Source: Bacillota bacterium
Lineage (GTDB): Bacteria > Bacillota > Clostridia > Tissierellales > Sedimentibacteraceae
Direction of reading: 5' to 3'
DNA length: 54,934 bases
Assembly: GCA_023453025.1 (NCBI GenBank)
Contig: JAEXUD010000029.1
Location: forward strand, 1-54,934
Shown here: positions 24,720 to 32,193 of the stretch, in pieces
Numbering within the stretch: the first letter of the stretch is position 1
Layout: each line of letters starts with the position of its first letter
Position numbers and translations under genes: made by a program
Notes under the pieces: model-generated
Databases searched by the model: none
Told to the model about the DNA's origin: nothing
The model's input: the letters and a program-made list of their open reading frames with translations, nothing else

Positions 24720-25583
24720 TCATATTATTTTTTTCAGCTCATCAGATATTTTTCCAAACTCATTCAAGCTAAGAGTTTCTCCGCGTATACCCGGATTAAT
24801 TCCTGCATTTTCCAATGCTTCCTTAACTATATCCTTTGACAGCTTCAGGTTGTTGCTAAGGCCATTCAGCAAGGTCTTCCTTCTTTGACCGAAGGATGCC
24901 TTGATTACATTAAACAGCAAATCCTCATCCTGTACATTGATTCTGGGTAACTTGAGAATATTAAATTCTATTACTGCCGAATCCACCTTTGGTCTGGGCA
25001 TAAAAACTGAATTTGGTACAATCATGGCAATATTAGTATCTGCCCTGTATTGTACCGCCAGAGTGATTGCGCCGTACTCCTTGCTTCCGGGAAGAGAATT
25101 TAACCTTTGAGCAACTTCCTTTTGCACCATCACCACAATTTTTGAAATTTTATATCTTTCCTCAAGAATTTTCATGATAATCGGTGTCGTAATATAGTAA
25201 GGAAGATTTGCTACTATTTTTACATCTAATCCGGCAAATTCCTCATCTATCAGCTTATTTACATCAACTTTCATAAAATCATCATATATAATTTTTAAAT
25301 TATCGTAATTTAATGTTTCTTTGTGAACCTTTTCAAGACTTTTGTCAACTTCAACTGAAACAACCTTTTTTGCCTTGCTGCACAATACCTGTGTCAAGGT
25401 TCCAAAACCGGGTCCTATTTCTAATACACCGCTATTTTCATCTAAACCTGCTGTTTCAGCAATTTTATTTATTATATTTCCGTCTATCAAAAAATTCTGA
25501 CCAAGGCTTTTGCTGAACTTGAATCCGTATTTGTCCAGAATATCCTTCATTACCTTAGGTGAATACAGTTTTTTATCATCCAT
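24720..25583 (-). CDS. ksgA: 16S rRNA (adenine-N6,N6) dimethyltransferase
   Basis: 287 aa Rossmann methyltransferase. KFSKSLGQNFLIDGNIINKI is the classic N-terminus, EIGPGFGTLTQVL the SAM loop, VANLPYYITTPI the catalytic N-L-P-Y motif, and FGQRRKTLLNGL the C-terminal signature. Dimethylates two adenines in the 3' end of 16S rRNA during 30S maturation. Its start overlaps the stop of rnmV, the usual gene order in Firmicutes. Confidence 0.97.
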   Translation of the reverse strand: MDDKKLYSPKVMKDILDKYGFKFSKSLGQNFLIDGNIINKIAETAGLDENSGVLEIGPGFGTLTQVLCSKAKKVVSVEVDKSLEKVHKETLNYDNLKIIYDDFMKVDVNKLIDEEFAGLDVKIVANLPYYITTPIIMKILEERYKISKIVVMVQKEVAQRLNSLPGSKEYGAITLAVQYRADTNIAMIVPNSVFMPRPKVDSAVIEFNILKLPRINVQDEDLLFNVIKASFGQRRKTLLNGLSNNLKLSKDIVKEALENAGINPGIRGETLSLNEFGKISDELKKII

Positions 25584-26137
25584 TATATATTATTCCTCAT
25601 TGTTTTTTCAGCATTAATAATTGCTTCTTCCAACTCTTCTCTTGATATACCGAAGGAATTAATTCTCTTTAAAAACTGCTTTGCACTGCAGTATCCTATC
25701 CCCAGCTCATCACCTAATGCTGCTCTTATTTTAGAAGCATTTTCGTTTCCTACTAATTGATAATAGTACATATCCTTGATTGTAAACTCCTGCTTGTTAT
25801 CGGAAATTTCGGCTCTTGCATTTTTTAATGCTTCCCTTATATCCTCCGGTGAGGCATTTTCTACGCCAATATCACCGTTTTTATTTGCTTTGTTTCTGGG
25901 TATGAAGGCATGCTTGCAATTCTCGATTTCAGCTGACAGCATGTATCTGATCTTTTTACCCGGGTAATCAGGATCTGTTAATATTATTATTCCTCTGTTG
26001 TTTGATGCCCTCTTAATTACTTTCATTATATTGTCATTTAATCCAAGACCGCTGGTTGCTATAACCTGAGCCTCCACTGCTCTTTTAACTGCTGAAATGT
26101 CTGATTTACCTTCTACCACTATTATTTCCTTAATCAT
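25583..26137 (-). CDS. rnmV: ribonuclease M5
   Basis: 184 aa with an N-terminal Toprim domain: IVVEGKSDISAVKRA (catalytic Glu) and IILTDPDYPGKKIR (D-x-D). The C-terminal half contacts 5S rRNA precursor. RNase M5 trims 5S rRNA in Gram-positive bacteria. Position directly before ksgA and after the udk and 3D-protein genes matches the common Bacillus/Clostridium arrangement. Length is normal. Confidence 0.96.
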   Translation of the reverse strand: MIKEIIVVEGKSDISAVKRAVEAQVIATSGLGLNDNIMKVIKRASNNRGIIILTDPDYPGKKIRYMLSAEIENCKHAFIPRNKANKNGDIGVENASPEDIREALKNARAEISDNKQEFTIKDMYYYQLVGNENASKIRAALGDELGIGYCSAKQFLKRINSFGISREELEEAIINAEKTMRNNI

Positions 26138-26152
26138 ATAACCTCGTTAATT

Positions 26153-26785
26153 TTATACATTTTTTGATTCATAAAGCAAAGATTTTATTTTAGTAACCAT
26201 CAAATCAACTGCCACTAAATTATTACCGCCTTCAGTCACTATTATATCAGCATATTTTTTGCTTGGCTCTATAAATTGTTCATGTGCCGGTCTCACAGTA
26301 TTCAAATATTGATTTATTACTGAGTCAAGACTTCTGGATCTTTCATTGATATCTCTTATGATTCTCCTTAGTATTCTTATATCTGCATCTGTATCAACGT
26401 ATATTTTAATATCCAAAAGCTCTCTGATTCTTTCTTCATAAAATACAAGAAGTCCCTCTACAATCATTATTTCCTTTGGTTCAACAACAATTGTTTCCTT
26501 TTTTCTGTTATGTATTCCGTAATCGTAAATAGGCTTATTAACCGATAGTCCTTTTTTCAATTCCTTTATATGCTCTACAAACAAATCAGTATCAAATGCA
26601 AAAGGATGATCGTAGTTGGTCTTGCATCTTTCTTCATATGTCAAAGAGCTTTGATCCTTATAGTATGAATCATGCTCCATTATGGCAATGCTTTTTTCCG
26701 GTACTTCTGAATATATCCTGTTTACTATGGTGGTTTTTCCTGACCCGCTTCCTCCTGATATTCCTATGAAAATTGGTTTTTTCAT
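26153..26785 (-). CDS. udk: uridine kinase-type nucleoside kinase
   Basis: 210 aa. P-loop GISGGSGSGKTTIVNRI, EHDSYYKDQSSLTYEER with the substrate Asp, TNYDHPFAFD, EGLLVF (Walker B-like) and RRIIRDINERSRS are all standard uridine/cytidine kinase motifs. Salvages uridine and cytidine to UMP and CMP. Start at 26785 is supported by AAAGGTGAGG; a 51-residue upstream extension of the frame is not likely to be translated. Confidence 0.95.
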   Translation of the reverse strand: MKKPIFIGISGGSGSGKTTIVNRIYSEVPEKSIAIMEHDSYYKDQSSLTYEERCKTNYDHPFAFDTDLFVEHIKELKKGLSVNKPIYDYGIHNRKKETIVVEPKEIMIVEGLLVFYEERIRELLDIKIYVDTDADIRILRRIIRDINERSRSLDSVINQYLNTVRPAHEQFIEPSKKYADIIVTEGGNNLVAVDLMVTKIKSLLYESKNV

Positions 26786-26931
26786 GATTTCCTCACCTTT
26801 GTTTAATTTTCTATTAACAATATACACTATTTTTAGTTTTTTGTACATATGGATTTTAATATCAGAACGATGTATCTTAAATACAAACATGCGCAGAGGG
26901 ATGTATCGAATTTGGAATTTTACCGGTATGG

Positions 26932-26979
26932 CATACAAAAAAAGAAAAAATCGCGGTGAATTTTTTCTTTTTTTGTATG
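26932..26979. terminator. long perfect-stem terminator after the 3D protein gene
   Basis: A 20-bp perfect inverted repeat (26932-26951 with 26960-26979) with loop CGCGGTGA. The arms contain A7 and T7 tracts, so it can work in either direction. Confidence 0.85.
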
Positions 26980-26995
26980 TAACTCTTATTTGATA

Positions 26996-27736
26996 CTACT
27001 CTAAAACATAAACCTTTACTTGTCTGATGCCATAGTTGTTTGCTTCTGTGTTGTCCTCCATAAACAAGTCGATTCGATTGCCCTTTATCGCACCACCGGT
27101 GTCAAGAGCTGTTGCAAAGCCATAGTCAGGACTGCCATCTATGGAAGCTATATATAGCTTCGTACCTAGAGGTATTACACTTGGGTCTACTGCAACTGTA
27201 CCTGGCTGAGCTTTTGTGCCAGATGCTGTTATACCGTAGTAGAGATCGCCGGGATTCTTGCCGCAGCTTTCATATGACAAATCATATGCCGATGCAACCA
27301 TATCAAGTTCGGTTTCAAATCTGAAGCCTCCCCTTGATGCTGCAACCTCATACTCCTTTGTTCCTACTTCGATTATTTCATCGACCGGATCCTTGAAAAT
27401 TATTTCTTCTTCCAAAGACTTTAAAACCAATCTGCCGTCAACATAGCATTCCTGGTAGACTGATTTCTTCATGCCGTCTGATCCTTCTTGAATTACTTGT
27501 TCATAGTCAACATATTTTTCATCATTATATAATATTTTTATATCATGTTCAACGCCGCTTCTGTCAATATCATACTTTACCTCTTTTAATGGAGGTTTAA
27601 CCTTTACAGTTTCTTTTATATCCTGTGTTTCTGCAAAAGCATTTAGTTTCAAGTCTCCTTCATTATCATGATAAGTTACAATAAAGCTCATTATTAAGAC
27701 TGTTAAAATAATAAATGGGTATATTCTCTTTTTCAT
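26996..27736 (-). CDS. G5 and 3D domain exported protein (YabE-like)
   Basis: 246 aa. N-terminal signal or anchor (residues 4-20); a G5-type domain (about 65-135, VDYEQVIQEGSDGMKKSVYQ, then GTKEYE); and the C-terminal 3D domain (about 150-246) with the three aspartates in VAVDPSVIPLGT, FATALDTGGAIKG and NRIDLFM. The 3D fold is a lytic transglycosylase-like barrel seen in YabE and MltA, acting on peptidoglycan. It heads the block udk-rnmV-ksgA, as yabE does in Bacillus. AAAGGTTGG before the ATG. Confidence 0.93.
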   Translation of the reverse strand: MKKRIYPFIILTVLIMSFIVTYHDNEGDLKLNAFAETQDIKETVKVKPPLKEVKYDIDRSGVEHDIKILYNDEKYVDYEQVIQEGSDGMKKSVYQECYVDGRLVLKSLEEEIIFKDPVDEIIEVGTKEYEVAASRGGFRFETELDMVASAYDLSYESCGKNPGDLYYGITASGTKAQPGTVAVDPSVIPLGTKLYIASIDGSPDYGFATALDTGGAIKGNRIDLFMEDNTEANNYGIRQVKVYVLE

Positions 27737-28122
27737 ATTAACACCAACCTTTAATAGTTTTTCCGAAATTGACTACTCTCGTTGTCAATTAAAGGTATAA
27801 ATTTTTACTGGAAAAATTTACTTTTTGCATAAGTATGAACTCATACATTATTGGCAATCCCTTGGCAAAATCCCATAATATTTTGCATGAAACGTATTAT
27901 AACCGAATTTGGAAAATAATACAACTTAAATTTTTCTTAAGCAATATTTTTTTGCATTTTGAAATGTATTCAGGGATTATAAAAGCAAAATTTTCTGTAA
28001 ATTACCCATATTATTTACATATTTTCATAAATTATGCAGATTGAGCACAAAAAAACAGGACTACCCTTCTCAAGTAATTAATATACTTGAAACAAACCAT
28101 CCTGTATTGGCATAAAAATCAT
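27737..28122. other. intergenic region, 5' of the 3D protein gene
   Basis: 386 bases, very AT-rich. The last part (about 28045-28105) is the terminator of the pyridoxamine kinase gene. The rest presumably holds the promoter of the 3D protein gene; I see no convincing gene. A 69-codon frame on the plus strand has no ribosome binding site. Confidence 0.5.
28045..28108 (-). terminator. terminator of the pyridoxamine kinase gene
   Basis: On the minus strand ACAGGAT pairs with GTCCTGT (one G-T pair), with an inner stem CAAGTA...TACTTG, followed by TTTTTTTG. Confidence 0.7.
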
Positions 28123-28989
28123 TTATAACAATGCATATTTATAATTAATTGTATCAATATAAAGCTCTTTCATTATTTTCTCGAAAATAACACCCTCAGA
28201 GCCTGGTGTGTTTGCATCATATGTAGCACGCACCGCTTTTGAAACAAAAATAGATGCATCCTCCATTGCTTCAGGCAGATTTTTGCCGTTAAGAAGATAT
28301 GCTGTGAACAAGGATGTGAACAGGTCGCCTGTACCGGGATATCTTGTGTCAACATAATCGAAATCTACCTTCCAATACTCATTTGTTTCCCTGTCAAAAC
28401 AAGCGTTAATATGTTCTCCTTTATCAGTAGTAACACCTGTAATAAGCGCTTTATTCGGTCCCATGCCGCAAAGCCTGGATAAGTATTTTTTCAATATTTC
28501 TTCATTTATGGTTTCACCGCTGTATTTTTCACCAAGCAGTATTCCGGCTTCAGTCAAGTTAGGAGTTATAATATCCGCTTTTTTTACAAGCTCGGCCATC
28601 TTTTTAATCATTTCATCATTGTATGTCTTATATACCTCTCCATGGTCACCCATCACCGGATCAACTACTATCAATGGGTTGTTTTGCTTTTTCATTTTAT
28701 CTATTATATCTATCATGATATTTATTTGCTTTTCCGAACCGATAAAGCCTGTGTACAGGCAGTCAAATACTGCATTGTTTTTTTCCCAATAGCTGTAATA
28801 TTCCTCCATATTATCAGTAAAATCAAAGAAATAAAAATACTTGTACTCAGAATGATTGCTGAGAAGTGCTGTTGGCAAAGGGCACACCTGGCAGCCCAGC
28901 GCTGACATAATCGGCATAATAACTGTCATGGAGCATCTGCCTATTCCAGAAATATCATGTATTGCCGCAACCTTAGGAATTTTTTTCAT
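28123..28989 (-). CDS. pdxY: pyridoxamine/pyridoxal kinase (PfkB-like ribokinase fold)
   Basis: 288 aa. VAAIHDISGIGRCSMTVIMP is the typical opening of the clostridial PdxY-like group. DPVMGDHGEVY (Mg/ATP), TPNLTEAGILLG, and the anion-hole motif YPGTGDLFTSLF with the catalytic Asp are present. Makes pyridoxal 5'-phosphate precursors from salvaged vitamin B6. Start at 28989 behind AGAAAGGAAAG; an upstream extension is not needed. Two direct repeats GTACAGATTA lie 60-95 bases upstream and may be its operator. Confidence 0.92.
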   Translation of the reverse strand: MKKIPKVAAIHDISGIGRCSMTVIMPIMSALGCQVCPLPTALLSNHSEYKYFYFFDFTDNMEEYYSYWEKNNAVFDCLYTGFIGSEKQINIMIDIIDKMKKQNNPLIVVDPVMGDHGEVYKTYNDEMIKKMAELVKKADIITPNLTEAGILLGEKYSGETINEEILKKYLSRLCGMGPNKALITGVTTDKGEHINACFDRETNEYWKVDFDYVDTRYPGTGDLFTSLFTAYLLNGKNLPEAMEDASIFVSKAVRATYDANTPGSEGVIFEKIMKELYIDTINYKYALL

Positions 28990-29049
28990 ATTATCTTTCC
29001 TTTCTAAAATGCTTACTATAATTATAATCTTTCCTGACATTCACAAAAG

Positions 29050-29083
29050 GTACAGATTACTATGATTAGAGATGTACAGATTA
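29050..29083. promoter_or_regulatory. direct repeats GTACAGATTA upstream of the pyridoxamine kinase gene
   Basis: Identical 10-mers at 29050-29059 and 29074-29083, same orientation, 24 bases start to start. MocR/PdxR-type regulators of vitamin B6 genes bind direct repeats, so this is a candidate operator; that link is inference. Confidence 0.4.
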
Positions 29084-29094
29084 ATGTTTACAGT

Positions 29095-29123
29095 AAAAGG
29101 TGATTCATGTAGAATCACCTTTT
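29095..29123. repeat. perfect 12-bp hairpin in the divergent intergenic region
   Basis: AAAAGGTGATTC-ATGTA-GAATCACCTTTT. It has terminator shape but lies upstream of both divergent genes; it could block read-through toward proC or be a remnant. Confidence 0.6.
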
Positions 29124-29274
29124 ATGAAGTAAAGATTATTTAATAATTCTTTACAATGGGGGGCTATATAGTTTTGCAATATACTATTCGACATAAAATT
29201 CAAAAAGTTTAGGAAAAAAATATATTTTTTTTCAATAATTGTAAATTTTTTTTGAAAAAAATTTGAAATAACTA

Positions 29275-29301
29275 TTGACAAATTTCTGCATATAGTATAA
29301 C
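29275..29301 (+). promoter_or_regulatory. promoter of the T-box/proC transcript
   Basis: TTGACA at 29275-29280 and TATAAC at 29296-29301, spacing 15 (TAACAT at spacing 17 is the alternative). The T-box leader begins about 35 bases later. Confidence 0.65.
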
Positions 29302-29334
29302 ATGCAATTTAATATATTGCTAAGAAGAGATTTA

Positions 29335-29531
29335 GTAAATATGCATGGTCTTCAGAGAGAAAGCTAATGGTGAAAGGTTTTCGTCCCGCTGTATATTGAA
29401 CCCGCCTCAGAGCATTTGGGGGTAGCAACCCAAACGGGTGACGCCGTTATTTGAAACGAGATGCTGATTATAATCAGTAATTAGAGTGGTACCGCGGATA
29501 TTCCGCCTCTTTGTTGAGGCGGTTTTTTATT
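29335..29531 (+). ncRNA. T-box leader 1 (proline specifier)
   Basis: T-box riboswitch. The conserved T-box AGAGTGGTACCGCGG is at 29483-29497, and AGAGAGAAAG at the start of stem I is at 29354-29363. The specifier region reads TTGAACCCGCCTC at 29397-29409: whether the codon is CCC (29401) or CCG (29402), it is proline. The terminator CCGCCTC/GAGGCGG with TTTTTT follows (29503-29528), and its 5' arm can pair in the antiterminator. Uncharged tRNA-Pro should allow read-through. Confidence 0.93.
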
Positions 29532-29584
29532 TTATAATGGTACCGGATTTAACTATAACTTAATATTATGCAATGAAGAGTAAT

Positions 29585-29782
29585 AGTAAACAATTATGGA
29601 CTACAGAGAGAAAACAGAAGGTGAAAGTTTTCGTCCCGCTGATTATTGAACCCGCCTCGGAGCATTCGGGAGTGACAACCTGGACGGACTGCACCGTTAT
29701 TTGAAATGAGATGCTGTATTTTTAATACAGCAATTAGAGTGGTACCGCGGATAACCCGCCTCTTTGTGAGGCGGGTTTTGAT
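29585..29782 (+). ncRNA. T-box leader 2 (proline specifier)
   Basis: A second complete T-box directly after the first and clearly related to it. AGAGAGAAAACAGAAGGTG opens stem I, TTGAACCCGCCTCGGAGC holds the same proline specifier (CCC at 29651 or CCG at 29652), the T-box AGAGTGGTACCGCGG is at 29736-29750, and the terminator CCCGCCTC/GAGGCGGG is at 29755-29775 with a short TTTTGATTTA tail. Two terminators in series must both be opened before proC is transcribed. Confidence 0.93.
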
Positions 29783-29843
29783 TTATGCGACCGGAGGGAG
29801 CAAATTTTATGACGATGTATGCGAATATTTATAGGAGGATATT

Positions 29844-30689
29844 ATGAAAAAAGAAATTGGAATTATAGGAATCGGAAATGTGGGCTCAATGATGCTCCGC
29901 AAATTTACAGAACTTAATTTGTTTGAGGAAAAAAACATTTATGTTGCAAACCGCTCAAAAGAAAAATTGGAGAGCTTACAAAAAAAATACACTTCGCTGA
30001 ACATATGTGACAGCAATATTGAATTGGCAAAGTGCTGCAAAAATATTTTATTGTGTGTAGAGCCTCTTAATCTTCCAAGGGTTTTGTCGGAAATTCAACC
30101 ATATATAAATGAGGACACTTATTTGATGGTATCAACTTCAATGGTTGCTCACAAGGATATTTACAGATTTTATGAAGGAAGCACAACAATATTCATGCCT
30201 ACACTGATATCCATGGTTGACGGCGGAGTAACGCTGACATCTCACAACTGCCATGTGGATGAAGAGCAAAAAGCTTTTTTTGAAAGCATTATGAACAGCT
30301 TCAGTGAGGTTAAAAATCTCTGTGAGGATGATATTAATTTAGCTCAGAATATGACCGCCAGCTTCCCCGGCTTCTTTGCGGAAATAATGCTGGAATTTGT
30401 CAACGCAGCTTCAAAGCGCAGCAAAAATGTATCAGGCGAAGAGCTGGAACACATGCTCCTTGTATCCCTGCTTGGTGCATCAAGACTGCTGTTGGAAAAA
30501 AACATGAGCTTTGAAGAAACCATCAGCCGTGTTTCAACCAAGGGGGGCATAACCTACGAAGGTGTGAAGGTGTTCAAGGAAAAGCTTCCTGAAGTATATG
30601 ATGCTTCTCTGGATGCTTCCATGGGAAGATATGATGAAATCACGAGAACAGCGTCAGAAATCATCGGTCAGATGACAGATATCCAATAA
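29844..30689 (+). CDS. proC: pyrroline-5-carboxylate reductase family protein
   Basis: 281 aa. N-terminal Rossmann fold with GIIGIGNVGSMMLRKF (dinucleotide loop) and the C-terminal P5C reductase signature VSTKGGITYEGVKVF near residues 230-244. Reduces pyrroline-5-carboxylate to proline. Sequence outside the motifs is divergent, and the ComER group has the same fold, but the two proline-specific T-boxes upstream argue strongly for a proline biosynthetic role. No proA or proB is adjacent, so the substrate may come from ornithine or from genes elsewhere. ATAGGAGG precedes the ATG. Confidence 0.88.
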   Translation: MKKEIGIIGIGNVGSMMLRKFTELNLFEEKNIYVANRSKEKLESLQKKYTSLNICDSNIELAKCCKNILLCVEPLNLPRVLSEIQPYINEDTYLMVSTSMVAHKDIYRFYEGSTTIFMPTLISMVDGGVTLTSHNCHVDEEQKAFFESIMNSFSEVKNLCEDDINLAQNMTASFPGFFAEIMLEFVNAASKRSKNVSGEELEHMLLVSLLGASRLLLEKNMSFEETISRVSTKGGITYEGVKVFKEKLPEVYDASLDASMGRYDEITRTASEIIGQMTDIQ

Positions 30690-31151
30690 TAAACCTTATG
30701 CAACATATATTATGTCGGCAATAATTAACATTAACGATTTGATAAAATTAATGACTTATTTTGTGTCATCCCGGAATGAAAAGCATATAATAGTAGGAGC
30801 GTCAGATTTCTGCGCAAAAATTGTGAATATTTATCCAATCTAAAATATTTAAAACGTCACGAAGGGTCACTTTTCGAACGTGTGGAACCATGAGATTGAA
30901 TTTTCAAATATGACGTTAAAGTTTTTTGTTGAAATTCCGGGATTTTTAATTTTCATCTCATTTTGTATATTTTATACTTTTATTGTATGAATATTCTCCG
31001 CGCTTCATCTTGTATTCTTATCATTTATCCAGAGATACTCTTTGCAAAATTTACAAGATTACCTGCTGTTAATCTATATATTCTGATATTTGGCTACTCC
31101 TTACGTCGCACAAAATTGGCGCTCGTTGCAATTGACCTACCACCAAATTTT
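30690..31151. other. intergenic region without a convincing gene
   Basis: 462 bases between convergent proC and the corrinoid adenosyltransferase. It contains an inverted pair ATCCCGGAAT (30768-30777) and ATTCCGGGAT (30934-30943) bounding 176 bases, listed separately. I see no T-rich hairpin directly after proC. Confidence 0.6.
30768..30943. repeat. possible small transposable-type element with 10-bp inverted ends
   Basis: Perfect 10-bp terminal inverted repeat (ATCCCGGAAT/ATTCCGGGAT), no coding potential inside, length 176 bp. This is the shape of a MITE, but no second copy is present in the window, and a target duplication is not obvious. Confidence 0.3.
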
Positions 31152-31667
31152 TTAGAACTCAATTCCTATCCTTGCCTGAATTCCGCCGTTATAGTAATGC
31201 TTTATCTCCTTCATTTCCGTAACAAGATCGGCAATGTTTATTATTTCCTCGAGAGCATATCTTCCTGTTATTACAACCTCCGTATTTTCGTCCCTGCCAT
31301 TGATTGCGGCAATTGCTTCTTCAACAGAAAACAGCTTGAAATACAACGCAATATTCAGCTCATCCATAACCACAATATCATATTTGCCGGATTTCAGCAC
31401 ATCTGTCATCCTTGCCAGCCCTTTTCTTGCGGCATCAATGTCCTCCCGGCCGGGAGCCTCATATATAAAGCATCTGCGCCCGAATTGTTCTATCTCGAAA
31501 TTATCCATGAATTCCGTACATTTTAGCTCACTGTATTCCATTCCCTTTATGAACTGACCGAAGAAGACTCTTTTTCCGGCGCATACAGCCCGCAATGAGA
31601 GCCCTAAAGCAGCGGTAGTCTTACCTTTTCCGTTTCCGGTGTAAACATGTATGTATCCTTTTTCCAT
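31152..31667 (-). CDS. cobO: cob(I)yrinic acid a,c-diamide adenosyltransferase, BtuR/CobO type
   Basis: 171 aa. P-loop HVYTGNGKGKTTAALGLSLR, then VVMDELNIAL (Walker B-like) and VVITGRYA, as in BtuR/CobO/CobA. Adenosylates corrinoids with ATP, for de novo synthesis or salvage. Start at 31667 behind ACAAAGGAGG; the frame upstream of it is not used. Structurally unrelated to the PduO-type enzyme at 24.1 kb that carries out the same chemistry. Divergent from the B12-controlled nrd operon. Confidence 0.95.
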   Translation of the reverse strand: MEKGYIHVYTGNGKGKTTAALGLSLRAVCAGKRVFFGQFIKGMEYSELKCTEFMDNFEIEQFGRRCFIYEAPGREDIDAARKGLARMTDVLKSGKYDIVVMDELNIALYFKLFSVEEAIAAINGRDENTEVVITGRYALEEIINIADLVTEMKEIKHYYNGGIQARIGIEF

Positions 31668-31776
31668 AATAACCTCCTTTGTTTTTAAATCAACCATTGC
31701 GCATCTGAAATGTAACTTTATTTTAGCATAATTCCCGTGATAACTCAATATGGCATATCTGCACAGACCATACAGT

Positions 31777-31905
31777 TACCATTCACAGCCCATCCATAAC
31801 CCTAAGAAAAACAAGAAAAATATAATAAGCTTTAGAATTATTCGTGTTCGAAACCATGAGCGGATATTTTTCTTGTTTTTCGCTTTCACTTTGACTGTGA
31901 ATATC
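31777..31905. repeat. large imperfect inverted repeat with 18-bp perfect inner arms
   Basis: 31806-31823 and 31864-31881 are perfect reverse complements (GAAAAACAAGAAAAATAT type), 40 bases apart. Further out ATTCACAG and CTGTGAAT again pair. The stem is followed by no T-run. It lies upstream of the nrd promoter and downstream of the divergent cobO start. Confidence 0.7.
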
Positions 31906-31934
31906 CTTTCCACTATATATGGTAGATATTTTAG

Positions 31935-31963
31935 TTGACAAGCACTATATGTCGTAGTATTAT
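31935..31963 (+). promoter_or_regulatory. sigma-A promoter of the nrd operon
   Basis: TTGACA (31935-31940), 17-base spacer, TATTAT (31958-31963). Transcription would begin near 31970, just ahead of the cobalamin riboswitch. Confidence 0.85.
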
Positions 31964-31984
31964 GTATTTGTTATCAAATATTAT

Positions 31985-32115
31985 TGGTATATGATGAAGG
32001 GGAAGCAGGTGTGAATCCTGCACAGGGCCGCTGCGGTATTGAATTGAAAATTCTAAGTCCGATTGCCTTAATCATATTATACTATACACATTGAATTCCC
32101 GGATCTGGAAAGAAA
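31985..32115 (+). ncRNA. cobalamin riboswitch upstream of nrdG-nrdD
   Basis: The B12-box core is recognisable: GGGGAAGCAGGTGTGAATCC at 31999-32018, followed by TGCACAGGGCCGCTGCGGTA (the C-x-G-x-CCGCx-CTG-x-GGTA part) and later AAGTCCGATTGCC (32055-32067), the J6/3-side element. It is shorter than the one at 35.75 kb, which fits the compact class. A terminator follows at once (32132-32168), so binding of cobalamin should switch the nrd genes off. Confidence 0.88.
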
Positions 32116-32131
32116 TGTCGAATGTTTACGC

Positions 32132-32168
32132 AATCGCACTTTTCAGGGAATGTGCGATTTTTCATTTT
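32132..32168 (+). terminator. riboswitch-controlled terminator in front of nrdG
   Basis: AATCGCAC (32132-32139) pairs with GTGCGATT (32152-32159), followed by TTTCATTTTAT. It is the expression platform of the cobalamin riboswitch. Confidence 0.85.
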
Positions 32169-32193
32169 ATGCGTGACATACATGGAGGTAAAT

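Noticed and set aside
27835..28044. 69-codon plus-strand frame in the gap before the pyridoxamine kinase gene
   Set aside because: No ribosome binding site, composition of random AT-rich DNA, and no recognisable motif.
30963..31526. 187-codon plus-strand frame over the cobO region
   Set aside because: It runs antisense to a certain gene (BtuR/CobO type), and the length comes from the codon pattern of that gene.
32122..32193. Upstream ATG extension of nrdG
   Set aside because: It lies inside the riboswitch terminator region; the ATG at 32194 has a strong ribosome binding site and matches the family N-terminus.
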